Positions 33,180 through 42,987 of a stretch of DNA of 42,987 nt are shown piece after piece (positions within the stretch are counted from its first letter, which is position 1; the number at the start of each line of letters is the position of its first letter). The DNA is from Nemertoderma westbladi (taxonomy: Eukaryota; Xenacoelomorpha; Nemertodermatida; Nemertodermatidae). The position numbers and the translations under genes were made by a program. The notes beneath the pieces were generated by a model. The model saw only the letters and a list, made by a program, of their open reading frames with translations. It searched no databases and was not told the origin of the DNA. The stretch is taken from contig JAUCBJ010002533.1 of assembly GCA_032718475.1 (NCBI GenBank), positions 1 to 42,987 on the forward strand. The letters run 5' to 3'.

Positions 33180-36100
33180 CTAACTGCTAATAAGTTATTT
33201 CCTTGGAGTAAACAATTTCAAACTAGGGGTGTTCATATTGCTCATATTAATATCCGCAGCCTTCTACCGAAAATTAGTGAACTACGAGTAATGCTTTCAA
33301 AACCGTTTCTACATGTACTTTTAGTTACTGAAACATGGCTTGACGATTCAACTACAGATGAAAGTGTCAACATACCACATTATAAAATAATAAGAAGAGA
33401 TAGAGAAGCAAATAAGGATGGAGGTGGCATTGCTATCTATATTAATGTTAATATTGATTTTGAAAAGATCCCAAAATTCTCCCACCCAAAGTCAGAGATA
33501 TTATTTGGAGAACTGCTCCTGTCTGGGACCAAACCAATACTAATTGGAGTCATATACCGACCACAAACAGATACGACTTTTTTTGAAAACATAGAGGATA
33601 CTCTTGGAGACATATCATCGTATCACGAAGTTTATATATTGGGAGACACAAATACGGACACTTCAAAGCCCAGATATCAACCCGTATCAACATTACCCGA
33701 TGTCATGGAAACTGGAAACCAAGCAACGATAACATTACCGGTAACTGAAGATACTGCTACACCCCATAAACTAGCACACTTCTGCAGATCTCTTAGTCTG
33801 AAGCAAATAATAACTGAGTATACGCGTGTCACGGAAACTTCAAGTACCATAATTGATCATGTATTTGTCTCAAATATGAATATGGTAAGCCAAAGTGGTG
33901 TTATTAAACTAAGAATGAGTGACCACTACCTGATATTCTGTACCCGTAAGAAGGTTAAAATACCCATAAATCACCACAAAGAAATCATTTGTCGAAATTA
34001 TAAAAACTATAATAAAGATATAATGCTGGCAAACACAAGAACAAACACCGTTATCCAGGGAGTAACATCTCAGACAGATGTCAATGATGCAGCAAGGCAG
34101 CTATCTGATGAACTCAAAAATATAATTGACCGTTTAGCGCCGCCAAGATCAGTGAGGGTTAAACACCGAAGCGAGCCATGGATGGATAATGAGGTTCGCG
34201 ATGCCATTACAAAACGCCACAAAGCTACACTTGTTTTTCACCAAGCAAAAGCCAATGAAGATGATTTCAAAAAAATTAGGAATAAAGTAACTAGTTTAAT
34301 ACGTTTCAAAAAAGCAGAATATATCAAAGCAAAAGTACAATCTTCTAAAAACAATCCCAAAGACCTTTGGAAAATTTTCAAATCACTTGGCATGCCTTCC
34401 AAAAAGACACAAACAGCTGATTCTGCCAGTCCAGGATTGATAATAGATGGTGTAATATCACGTGACCCAAAACTAATAAGCAACTGTTTTAACGAGTATT
34501 TTTCAAATGTCGCAAAATCCTTGGAATCGAAATTACCATCTCCTACAGGACGATTTGGATACGAGGCTACAAGGGATTATTACCAAAACATGGGAACCAG
34601 TCAGGAAACATTTACTCTTTCCGAAATAACTGAACAAGAAATAGAGTCAATTATCCAGGAAATTGATACAAGCAAAAGTACAGGCGCAGATGGAATTCCA
34701 GCACGAATAATAAAGGATTGCAGTGACGTCATTACTGGACCTATAACACACATAGTTAATACTTCGATCAAAACCAGCACTTTTCCTGAAAATTACAAAA
34801 CCGCCAAAGTCAAGCCTATTAAAAAAAGTTCTAGTAATGCTCTAGAAAAGGAAAATAACAGACCGATTTCTCTCCTGCCAATTTTATCGAAGATTCTTGA
34901 AAGGGTCGTCCACAACCAGCATGCGGAATATATAGCAACAAGTGGGATCGCTAATAAACTTCAGTCTGGATTTCGGCGTGGATATTCGACTGAGACTACC
35001 CTAATCTATGTAGACAACTTCATCCGAGAAGGTATTGAGAAAGGCCATCTTACAGGTATGGTTCTAATAGACCTCAGCAAGGCGTTCGACACCATAGATC
35101 ATTCCACACTGCTAGCCAAACTCAAACTTATGGGATTCTCTGATAGCACTACAAGATGGATGAAATCGTACCTGACGGGTAGACAGCAGTTTGTGAGTAT
35201 TAATGGTGTAGAATCGGAAAGAAGCCAAATTGACATTGGAGTTCCTCAAGGTTCGATTTTGGGGCCCGATTTATTCGGTGACCATACCAATGACATTTCA
35301 CAAGCTATAGAAATTGCAGCCCCAATGTTTGCCGATGATACCAGCTTATTGGACTCAAATTCTGATGTGGATGAACTATCTCGCGTCCTGTCAGAGAATA
35401 TGGATGCTGTGTACGATTGGTGTAATGATAATCGCCTTAGCATAAATTTCAAGAAAACCCAGGCAATTTGTTTTGGTACACATCAGAGGTTAGCATCAGC
35501 TCCGAAACTGCAAGTTAAATGCGGCGGCATTGATATACCGGTGAAGGATGCGGTAACCTATCTCGGAGCAGAACTCGATGACACTCTTGCAGGTGAGAAT
35601 ATGGCTCAAAAAATAATTAAAAAGGGAAACAGCCGTCTAAAATTTCTTCACCGCAATGGAGGAGTTCTCGATCGCCATTCCCGTCGACTACTCTGCATGG
35701 CCCTCATCCAGCCCCATATGGACTACGCCTCTAGCTGCTGGTTCTTGACTATCTCTTCCAAATTGCGAACTCAGTTGGAGGCTCTCCAACGAAAATGCAT
35801 TCGTTTCTGCCTGGGTATAGGGTCTCGTGATCACATCGGCCCGGTCCACTTCAAGGATATAAACTGGCTTCCATTAAGGGAAAGGTGCTATTCTAAAATA
35901 CTGTCGTATATGTATAAAGTTTTACACTTGCAAGCTCCATCATACCTCTTGGAGCTAGTTTCCTTTAATCAAGGTGCAATGAATCTTCGGGGGCCACATA
36001 TACGTGCGGAAATCCCACAGAGACACACCGTCCACGGCCAGTCTACATTCTCATACTATGGGCCCTCGTTGTGGAATGATCTACCAGGGTCAATAACTCG

Positions 36101-36194
36101 AGCGCCATCTCTTGTCGTATTCCAACACAACCTGAAGAAACACTTTTTAGATAAACTTGCATCCACGGATATCTCGGTGTTCACAATAACATAG
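33180..36194 (+). CDS. CR1-group LINE ORF2: AP endonuclease and reverse transcriptase
   Basis: The frame runs from the codon after TGA 33177 to TAG 36192-36194. The first ATG (33291, giving 967 residues) is inside the endonuclease domain, whose N-terminus (GVHIAHINIRSLLPKISELR) is upstream at about 33228, so that ATG is not the true start. Numbered from that ATG, endonuclease motifs are TETW (Glu14), YRP 89-91, GDTN 118-121 (usually GDFN) and SDH 210-212. The RT shows [28 protein letters not shown] (Asp594), [10 protein letters not shown] and the intact catalytic FADD (680-683). The C-terminus has the CR1-type WLPLRERCYSKI and SLWNDLPGSI blocks. The element nicks target DNA and copies its RNA at the nick. 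The catalytic residues are retained, so it may be recent. Confidence 0.93.
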   Translation, partial: LTANKLFPWSKQFQTRGVHIAHINIRSLLPKISELRVMLSKPFLHVLLVTETWLDDSTTDESVNIPHYKIIRRDREANKDGGGIAIYINVNIDFEKIPKFSHPKSEILFGELLLSGTKPILIGVIYRPQTDTTFFENIEDTLGDISSYHEVYILGDTNTDTSKPRYQPVSTLPDVMETGNQATITLPVTEDTATPHKLAHFCRSLSLKQIITEYTRVTETSSTIIDHVFVSNMNMVSQSGVIKLRMSDHYLIFCTRKKVKIPINHHKEIICRNYKNYNKDIMLANTRTNTVIQGVTSQTDVNDAARQLSDELKNIIDRLAPPRSVRVKHRSEPWMDNEVRDAITKRHKATLVFHQAKANEDDFKKIRNKVTSLIRFKKAEYIKAKVQSSKNNPKDLWKIFKSLGMPSKKTQTADSASPGLIIDGVISRDPKLISNCFNEYFSNVAKSLESKLPSPTGRFGYEATRDYYQNMGTSQETFTLSEITEQEIESIIQEIDTSKSTGADGIPARIIKDCSDVITGPITHIVNTSIKTSTFPENYKTAKVKPIKKSSSNALEKENNRPISLLPILSKILERVVHNQHAEYIATSGIANKLQSGFRRGYSTETTLIYVDNFIREGIEKGHLTGMVLIDLSKAFDTIDHSTLLAKLKLMGFSDSTTRWMKSYLTGRQQFVSINGVESERSQIDIGVPQGSILGPDLFGDHTNDISQAIEIAAPMFADDTSLLDSNSDVDELSRVLSENMDAVYDWCNDNRLSINFKKTQAICFGTHQRLASAPKLQVKCGGIDIPVKDAVTYLGAELDDTLAGENMAQKIIKKGNSRLKFLHRNGGVLDRHSRRLLCMALIQPHMDYASSCWFLTISSKLRTQLEALQRKCIRFCLGIGSRDHIGPVHFKDINWLPLRERCYSKILSYMYKVLHLQAPSYLLELVSFNQGAMNLRGPHIRAEIPQRHTVHGQSTFSYYGPSLWNDLPGSITRAPSLVVFQHNLKKHFLDKLASTDISVFTIT

Positions 36195-36341
36195 CGATTT
36201 TATTATGTTTCTATTACTTATAAACTTTATATTTTATCTACCTTTTATAACAGGGATCCCTATGGAAATGAGATGTAATTATCTCTTAGGGCTATCCTTA
36301 GCTTGTAATCCGCTAATAAACAAGTTCAAGTTCAAGTTCAA
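36195..36341 (+). other. CR1-like LINE 3' UTR with (AAGTTC)n tail
   Basis: After the stop come gggatccctatggaaatgag and a complementary-looking atctcttagggctatcc, then aataaacaagttcaagttcaagttcaa. A short hairpin 3' end followed by a microsatellite tail instead of poly-A is typical of CR1/L2-group LINEs. The tail occupies about 36321-36341. Confidence 0.75.
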
Positions 36342-36515
36342 CTACTGTACTGTGGTTGGCATTACGCCATATACCTAACACTAATAATACAGTCTACAAT
36401 ACAGCCTATCTACAGTACAGAATGGATTTTTTGCCACGAAGAGCAATAAATGTCATTAATACTATCCACCAGTATACCTTCTCCAAGAGCCTTCCAATAA
36501 AACATGTATTCCAGC

Positions 36516-36570
36516 ATGACGTCCACTGCACGTCTTCGTGCTGTCCATTGTGACGTGCAGTGGACGTCAT
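36516..36570. repeat. Perfect 19-bp inverted repeat with 17-bp loop
   Basis: 36516-36534 (atgacgtccactgcacgtc) is exactly reverse-complemented at 36552-36570. The arm contains GACGTC and CACGTC words. It ends 13 bp before the TTAA of the adjacent MITE. Confidence 0.92.
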
Positions 36571-36583
36571 AGGCTCTAAGGGG

Positions 36584-36966
36584 TTAAGCAACACGGTCCC
36601 TACTTCGCCCTGTCGACACCCCAGCCATTTTTCACCAATCCTTTTTTAGAGTTTTTAAATTTTTTTGGTATTGGTGAAAGTTCTACAACATTAGTAGATA
36701 TGTTTTTTATGATAGCTAGTGTTTTTTTGCTAGCTAGTATTTTTTGAAATTATAAAAAATGTGAAAGTCCATGATATTTCAGGTTAAACTGTTGAAGAAT
36801 ATATTAATGACCAAAATAATTTCCAAAAATTACTAGCTAGTAAAAAATACTAGCTATATACCATAAAAAATCTACTAAGGTTCTAGAACATTCACTAATA
36901 TAAAAAAGCACTCAAAATCACAAAAAAATAAAGGTTAAAAAACTCATTCGGGACCCTTTTGCTTAA
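36584..36966. mobile_element. TTAA-bounded foldback MITE (piggyBac-like target site)
   Basis: TTAA at 36584-36587 and 36963-36966 bracket 375 bp whose ends are inverted (gcaacacggtccc / gcaaaagggtccc). The match extends inward for most of the element in reverse complement: attggtgaaagttctacaac against ttagtgaatgttctagaacc, then tagctagt...gctagctagta. TTAA duplication is the hallmark of piggyBac transposition. There is no coding capacity, so it is non-autonomous. The arms have diverged, so it is not very young. Confidence 0.65.
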
Positions 36967-38315
36967 GGAGTCAAAATTGTAGAACAAATTCCCGAAGTTT
37001 GCGACGTTTGCGAAATTCGCGAAGAATCCGTCAGTTTCTGTGCCCTAATGGTTTCGTGACGAAACAATCAAATCTTACACACTTAACACACACGAACTAA
37101 TTTAATGTGGGTATTAGTATGCCTGAATAATTAAATAGAAATTAAATTAATGAACGCTATTTCAACATGAAATCTACGGAATCAATACACAACACACGCA
37201 CACTACTGAATTTAAAAATTTATATAGATTGCAACTTATATTTGGCTACCTTTTAATGGGTGACTAATTTAATTATTCACCCCTATATATTTGTAGCCTT
37301 TTTAATTTGTGCCTCTAATTGAATCAAACATTAAACTAAAATATATGTCACAATATTGGTCTGTCGGTAGCTGGTCAATGAATCTCTCATAAATTTGTTA
37401 ATTAGTCGCTGCTCAGTCATTGAACATTTGAACACGTGCTGCTCGAAGACCCCACAACGTGTTGTATTGTTGGGCGACTTCTGTAGTATTTTGTTGTTAC
37501 GTTGCAGGACTGGCGCAAATCGCTAATTCTTGATTGCTTTCTACTTCTCGCTTGATGTTTTTTTCAATCATAATTTAAGTCTAATTAATACAGTATTTAG
37601 GCTAACTCTATGTAAATCAGTAGTGTAACTATATTTATTGTTACAAACTTCTGGAATAAATATACATTAGTTAGTTAGAAGTCTGTATAAGTTATATAAG
37701 TTAGTGTAGTTACATAAATTTGGGTATGTTTTTGGAAAATAATACTAGTGTCTATTCTACATTAGGCGGTTGTCTAAAAAAGGGGGGAATTTTGTCAGTT
37801 TGTAATTCGCCGGAAGTACAGCAGGCAGTAAATCAACTGACTGCATTCAGTAAGCTCTGTTACCACAGTAACATCCAAATGGTCGACGCAGATCCATTGC
37901 ACGTTTCAGGTTTGAACTAATTTAAAATATTCTCCAAGCGAACATTCGATTGCCTAGTGAACCGCGCGATCCTTGTGACTACCTACGCTCATGTTGAAAC
38001 AGGTCAATGTTTTGGTTGGCGTTAAGATTTAGTTTGTTAACTACTCTTATTATCACTAATTACTTTTGTGCTGAGAATATATTTTTAATATTTTATGTGT
38101 TGTTTTTCTGAAGGCGACAGAATTTGATATTGTGCTGAGAGCGAAAGCTATTATTTAATTACGTGTCTGGACTGGCAATTATAGAGGCGTTTTCACATTG
38201 TTGTAAAATTGTGATAATTAATGATATAATAATTGTCCGAAATTAATATTGAATAGATTTATTTGTTTTTGTGGCGGAAGGGGGGGGGGGGTCTCCCTTT
38301 TGTATAATAATATCA
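36967..38315. other. AT-rich non-coding interval
   Basis: No recognised gene. A gtttcgtgacgaaac hairpin lies near 37050-37070. The frame at 37720-37920 is short and featureless. A 12-G run lies at 38280-38291, just before the RT fragment. Confidence 0.5.
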
Positions 38316-39196
38316 CTGTGGGTCTGTTCCTGGACCTCTCTAAGGCGTTTGATACTGTCAACCATAAAATATTAATTCAAAAACTCGAACACTACGGTAT
38401 TCGTGGGACGCCTTTGGATTGGTTCAGGAGCTACCTAACAGATCGTCAGCAAAAAGTGCTATTTAAATCGACCCTATCACATTCTAGTACAGTAACTTGT
38501 GGCGTTCCCCAAGGGTCTATTCTTGGACCGGTACTATTTCTGATTTATATTAATGATATTACTGAATGTTCATCCATTCTAAATTTTGTTCTTTTTGCCG
38601 ATGACACGAATATTTTCCACTCAGGATCTGTCTTAAATATACTCATTGATCAACTTAACAGCGAATTACTTAATATATATAAATGGCTTGCAACAAATAA
38701 ACTATCCCTAAATTTAGATAAAACTAAGTTTATAATAATTTCTACTAAACAATACAGCTGGGCAAACAAACACATTTTGATTAACGGAAACTTAATCGAA
38801 AAAGTAAATGAAATAAAATTTCTAAGTTTTCTAAAATTTCTAAAGTAGTGACTTAAAATGGAACAAGCATATTCAATACATACAACTAAAAATAGCTAAA
38901 AATGTGGGAATTCTTGATAAACTTTTTCATCCCGTACAAAATTCGCCTGACATTATACCACACACTGATCCGCCCATATCTCACATTCGCACTTACGATA
39001 TGGGGCAATGGTGCCAGTTCAAATAGTACAGCTACAAATTCATTACTTATTTTACAAAAAAGGGCAAATTCGCTACATTCACAACATTCAATACCACACA
39101 GAGGAACTCATGAAAACCCAGAACGAATTAACATTATCTAATATATATAAATATCAATGTTTTCTTTTCATGTACAAATATATTAAGCTTAAATAA
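38316..39196 (+). pseudogene. CR1/Jockey-like reverse transcriptase fragment
   Basis: The frame enters at RT box A ([16 protein letters not shown]) and runs through [33 protein letters not shown], the intact catalytic [10 protein letters not shown] and [12 protein letters not shown] to a TAG at 38846-38848. It then continues only by frame changes: KWNKHIQYIQLKIAKNVGIL, then IRLTLYHTLIRPYLT and IWG (38902-39060), then SNIYKYQCFLFMYKYIK (to 39196). The fingers and endonuclease are missing and the C-terminus carries at least two frameshifts, so it is a dead 5'-truncated copy. It differs clearly in sequence from the CR1-like element at 33180 and is therefore another family. Confidence 0.88.
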
Positions 39197-39712
39197 AAAT
39201 AGAAATAACAGACGAATTGATACATTGCTAATTATTTACAACGTGGCTTGTGTGGTAAGGTATAGGACATGATCAGATGCATTGATTTCAGATGATATGA
39301 ATCTGATATTTCAAACAATAACTAAACTAAAAGTATATCGTAATGAACTATGATTTAATAAAGTCTGTCTGCAGTCTGTACTGTCTGTGCATAGAAAGTT
39401 TATTTTGGAAAATATATTTATGTGGGCCCTCATAAAGCCACGAACAATCATGTCAGTTAACCATTCCTATATTACATCAGCAACACACAGGATAGGATAA
39501 ACATTTTTGCATTTGACGTTGTTTAGGTTGGTGTACAAAGTAATGTGTGGGGGGAGGGGATAGATTCGGTGGCACAATGACAAGCGTACAATGACACGCG
39601 GGATGTAGGCTAATGATAACCTTAACAGAAGGTACTACTAAATAAGGAAAATTAATAAAGTGATGCGTTTCGTGATTTAAATCGACTTCTCCAAGATGAA
39701 TTTCTAACTTAA
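39197..39712. other. Non-coding interval
   Basis: No gene or repeat seen. Confidence 0.5.
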
Positions 39713-40310
39713 TCCAAATTAGCACCAAATGTCGTGCCCATCACCAAAAAGTACAAGTTTGCGATGTCGAGTGCTGTTTTTATTGATTCCATCGGATTCA
39801 GGACCCTCATAAACCCGTATATCGCAAGAAACAAGATGATACTATCTACTCATCAATTTGCTTATTTTCCAAAATTTGGTGCTGGCACAACAATTTTCAC
39901 TCACCGGCGAAAAATACAAGTTTGAAAACTCTTATGAAATTTTTACTGATTCCATTGAGTTCAGAACCCTCACAAACCCGTATAACGCAAGAAACAAGAT
40001 GGCACAATCAATTGATATATTTGATGGTTTTCAAAATTTGGTGCTAGCACCACATTTTGCACCCACTTCCGAAAAATACAAGTTTGAGATGTCTAGTTCG
40101 ATAATTATATATTCCATTGAATTCAGAACAGCCATAAACCTCTAAAACGTAAGAAATAAATTGTCACAAGCAATTTTATCTATTGAATGGATTTTCAAAA
40201 TTTTGTGCTATTTATTTTGAATTCCATCCAATTTCTAACTCTAAAAAACCGGTGTAAATCAAAAATAGAGATGTTACAATTCATATTCAATGAAATTTAA
40301 TTTTCAAAAA
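39713..40310. repeat. Decayed 163-bp tandem repeat, about 3.5 copies
   Basis: The word tacaagttt occurs at 39752, 39915 and 40077 (spacing 163 and 162). Each copy shows aaatttggtgctagcac, ...gaaaaatacaagtttg, ...gattccattgaattcagaac, ...cgcaagaaacaagatg in order. A partial fourth copy runs from about 40200. Identity between copies is moderate. The open frames across it (39734-40145) follow the repeat and are not counted as genes. Confidence 0.85.
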
Positions 40311-41526
40311 ACGTCTCAAAAAAAGTGCCATAAGTACGGTTAAAAAATGGTGCTCTAACTCGTAAACTACACAATATTTTTGAAAACGGTATTCACTACT
40401 AGGAAGACAACAGATTTTTAGGAAAAGTCATAAAATTTCAGATGCCCAACTGCGTTTGTTTCAGAATTATAATAAAGAAACCACGGGGAAGGTCATATTG
40501 ACCCCACCCCTCCGGGTTTAATAGGGTTAATCCGGCACTGGGGTAGAAGCTATTGTAAGTAGATGTATCAAAGGATATGTCATCTGCAAAGTACATGTAA
40601 CCAATAATGATACCCTGGAGCTAACTGAACTGTTATTGGGTAACCGTGCTAAGCAAATGCCCTGATTGACTGATTACTAGGGCTGCTGGTAAATTACTTT
40701 ATTACAGTGACTGATTCCCAATTCCAAACCTCGACTTCTCCTATGACAAATTTGTAAAAAAAGGTTATAAAAGTTTTGTTTGAAAAAAATATTAGAATTT
40801 GTTAACCTATTTATTTAATTGCACAAGTTTACAAGTTATTAATACTAGAACACCATTTCAAACGCAAGGAAATAAAAAAAACACAAAAATATCAGTGTTT
40901 CTCGGTTCATATTATAAAATACTGATGGGTGAGTGCTGGGGCTTTATGTGACGTTCTCAGTACATCGGTGGTTCTAATTAATAACTTATTATATAATGTG
41001 ACAATGGCGACAAGTTGCCATCTCACTCACCCCATGCCTTGTAAAGGCTTAACCCAATTATTTTATTTTACAATGACAATAATATTACTTAGTCTTGAGT
41101 TCAATTGTTGCGACTATAGAGTTAATATCAGGACCTAAATATATTTACCAAATTTACATTGAAAAAAACATTTCTCGGATGTCATGGGTCAATCCCAGCA
41201 TGGGGTCCAGGGCAGTTTTCAAATCGGTACGAATGATTTTAAGGAACTAGCCACTAGGCAGGGCGTATCTCTGCCTTTACTGGTAGCCACACATGAGTAC
41301 TGGAATTTCCTCTGGGGGGGGACCGCAAATGAAATCATTATTTACATTTATAAACGGAATACAGTATAACAATGTAAATATTATATTATTTTATTAAATT
41401 TTTTACACACACTTTATTTATAAGTATGTTACAGGGCATAAGTATAACAATAACACTATGGCACTCCATGTTAATTAAAGTTCAATATAATTATTGTTCA
41501 CACATATTGTTCGCAATTTGCTTTGT
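40311..41526. other. AT-rich non-coding interval
   Basis: No gene recognised. A GC-richer patch (ccccacccctccgggtttaa ... tccggcactggg) at 40500-40545 and another at 41182-41330 may be old repeat fragments. Confidence 0.5.
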
Positions 41527-41901
41527 TTAGGATAAATTGAAACTAAAACCCTCGGCATCCCAGCACCATCCTCTGAACATCAGTCCACTTCTCCACTTTA
41601 CCCTCGAACCACGAAGGCAAAGGGAGGCCCCACGGCTTACCGCGAATTGGACCCTGGTACGGACCCAACCCATCGTGGTACTGAAGGGCTTACCCCACGA
41701 CCGGTGCAGTCTGTCCGCTAGGATGTGGAGAAAGTGGATCGCTAGCGGTGCCAGAACTGCGTCGCAGGAAGAGACGAATGGCGAGAAGTAATCACGCCGA
41801 GCTGAGGCGGCATCCTCATAGAGGAGAGCCTTCAGCCGATTCGAGGACAGACTAGGGGAGCGGCCCACGTAAGAACCGGTGTCAATGTTTAATAACCGCA
41901 A
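41527..41901 (-). CDS. Unknown ORF fragment, probably from a mobile element
   Basis: A 124-codon minus frame with no ATG at its start (first codon TTG), GC-richer than its surroundings. The distinctive part is FSTTMGWVRTRVQFAVSRGA followed by LCLRGSR and KWRSG, a pattern I associate loosely with C-terminal tails of uncharacterised repeat-encoded proteins in marine animals. I cannot name the family. The lack of a start suggests a truncated copy. Confidence 0.35.
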   Translation of the reverse strand: MRLLNIDTGSYVGRSPSLSSNRLKALLYEDAASARRDYFSPFVSSCDAVLAPLAIHFLHILADRLHRSWGKPFSTTMGWVRTRVQFAVSRGASLCLRGSRVKWRSGLMFRGWCWDAEGFSFNLS

Positions 41902-42380
41902 TAGGATACAGGAAATAGGCTGTATGAAATAGGTTTGTGCGTAATCCCTGGCCTAACAGCTGAAGTAAATTTACTTTAGTTTACTCCACAATACCTGGTC
42001 ATGCTCTCTCAGTTGACTGAGAGCGAAAACTCGCTGCCCACTTGGAAGAGTGCCTCAACTTAGGTATGGGATTCACCCCCTTGTTGTGGTGGAGGATCAG
42101 GGGGGATGGGATTCCCACACCAAAACCATCCTTGAGTAAAGCTGCAGACGAGCTTAAACCATGGCATTCCTGTGTCCGACTAAGTCAAGTACCTATTCCA
42201 GTGCTTGTCTGTGTCCTTGTGGAGTGGGAATGGGAATGCTGCAATGTGGCTCTGCAGAAGCCCAGTTTTTATGGTTGGTTACTTACATGGTGATCAATAC
42301 TTTACACACATCACATCTTCAATAGATGTTTTATGGTTATAAATGAATTATTGATGAATATGGGTTATTAATAGTGTAGA
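41902..42380. other. Non-coding interval downstream of the host gene
   Basis: No gene seen. The frame at 42042-42293 is not recognisable. Confidence 0.45.
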
Positions 42381-42386
42381 TTTATT
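42381..42386 (-). terminator. Likely polyadenylation signal of the host gene
   Basis: AATAAA on the minus strand lies about 195 bp downstream of the stop codon at 42579, a reasonable distance for a 3' UTR. Confidence 0.4.
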
Positions 42387-42578
42387 TAAGTAGTTTCAAA
42401 AACAAGTGCGATAAAGTTCAAAATGAAACCTGGTTATACTCAAACACGTGTCACCTTTTCAAGACTAATTGTGATCCGCCTGATGTATCAGGTTGCGTTG
42501 AAAAGCCAACTACCAGTGTTGATTAAAATACAATGTTGTTCTGTTCAATGTGCCGGTTTTGGAGGAGTTAACACATCA

Positions 42579-42733
42579 TTACTTGTCTTCTTTCGTTTGG
42601 GAAGAGTTTTTTGCTAACAGTGTCCGAATTTCAGATGTGTCATTCCTGTAGTAAAGTTGTCCTTCTCTGTTATCAAAATCATAAACTTGTTCTTGCAATT
42701 GCTTTTCTGGGAACATCATCGCAATGAAAAATC
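42579..42733 (-). CDS. Last coding exon of a multi-pass membrane protein
   Basis: On the minus strand a strong acceptor (ttatctttcag) at 42734 is followed by an exon that ends at TAA 42579-42581. Joined in phase 1 with the upstream exon it completes a membrane helix (GFFIAMMF) and adds a cytosolic-type, charged tail of about 43 residues (PEKQLQEQVYDF ... SSQTKEDK). The tail contains EIRTLL, which fits the [DE]xxxL[LI] dileucine sorting signal of endosomal or lysosomal membrane proteins. The overall look is the C-terminus of a major-facilitator-type transporter, but too little is in the window to name the family. The start shown for this frame upstream of 42733 is intronic. Confidence 0.75.
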
Positions 42734-42886
42734 CTGAAAGATAATATTTACATATACAGGAAGCAGTAGGCATACTAAGTACGAAAGTGATACAAAGTAG
42801 AACATTGTACAGTATATCACTTAACTGAATTCGTCCTTTTGTGTACTTAGAATGACTATAATTTTATATACCATGATGACCCTTAC
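42734..42886 (-). other. Intron (153 bp) of the host gene
   Basis: The donor ATAG/GTAAGG at 42887/42886 and the acceptor TTTCAG/GAT at 42734/42733 both fit consensus. The intron is phase 1. Confidence 0.75.
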
Positions 42887-42987
42887 CTATTGTAGTTATA
42901 CATCCAACAAAAATGTATAACCCAGACCACCCCAAGGACTCGGCTAATGGTGTGGATAGGGCTGTCATCAGGAGAGAAACAACAGCT
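42887..42987 (-). CDS. Penultimate exon of the membrane protein (cut by window edge)
   Basis: The minus-strand frame entering from the right edge encodes VVSLLMTALSTPLAESLGW and then SGLYIFVGCITTI up to the GTAAGG donor. Hydrophobic helices with a GW-SGLY turn between them fit the last helices of a major-facilitator-type transporter. It is spliced to 42733 in phase 1. The rest of the gene lies beyond 42987. Confidence 0.72.

Noticed and set aside
33291-33293. ATG as the start of the LINE ORF2
   Set aside because: The conserved endonuclease N-terminus lies upstream in the same frame, so this ATG is internal.
39734-40145. Overlapping frames of 63 and 95 codons
   Set aside because: They track the 163-bp tandem repeat and share its periodicity.

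Overview
The window is eukaryotic nuclear DNA, almost certainly from an invertebrate animal. It is AT-rich. Coding stretches are isolated and not arranged in operons. It carries animal-type non-LTR retrotransposons (NeSL/R2-like, RTE-like and CR1-like), foldback and MITE-like elements, several satellites, and one spliced host gene at the right edge. The frequent TAGGCCTA-type words and a TU-like foldback element hint at an echinoderm or another marine deuterostome, but this is a weak inference.

Layout. 1-8340 is one 36/37-bp satellite array with higher-order duplications. 8341-9870 is non-coding, with one small hairpin element and a 24-C run. 9871-13353 is a broken LINE of the NeSL/R2 type: a C48 (Ulp1-like) protease, a SAP domain and a reverse transcriptase, split by a reverse-oriented LINE 3' end at 10901-11536. 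14560-15870 holds diverged ~300-bp repeats and the C-terminal remnant of an RTE-like LINE. 15931-17360 is a G-rich 55-bp minisatellite free of stops over long distances. A PHD-finger-like ORF (18062-18460, minus) lies next to a young 5'-truncated LINE (18491-20020) bounded by a 16-bp target-site duplication.

20036-23500 contains an imperfect hairpin, a possible LTR edge and a decayed hAT-like TTF/DUF4371 gene (22407-23497, minus). 25048-26120 is a foldback element: 377-bp inverted arms around a 44-bp loop, with tandem repeats on the outer side. At 27910-29301 two long direct repeats, each starting with a TATA box and ending in a splice-donor-like GAG/GTAAGC, flank one reading frame of unknown function interrupted by a single stop; this is the least explained unit in the window. 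30250-30730 has tRNA-like A boxes and a hammerhead-ribozyme-like core on the minus strand.

32784-36341 is the best preserved element, a CR1-group LINE with endonuclease and reverse transcriptase whose upstream and downstream frames are joined in phase across one TGA. It is followed by a perfect 19-bp hairpin, a TTAA-bounded foldback MITE (36584-36966), a second RT fragment (38316-39196) and a decayed 163-bp tandem repeat. The right edge (42579-42987, minus) holds the last two exons of a multi-pass membrane protein, the only convincing host gene.

Apart from that gene, everything recognisable is a mobile-element product or a repeat. Most copies are dead. The LINEs at 18491 and 32784 keep their catalytic motifs.
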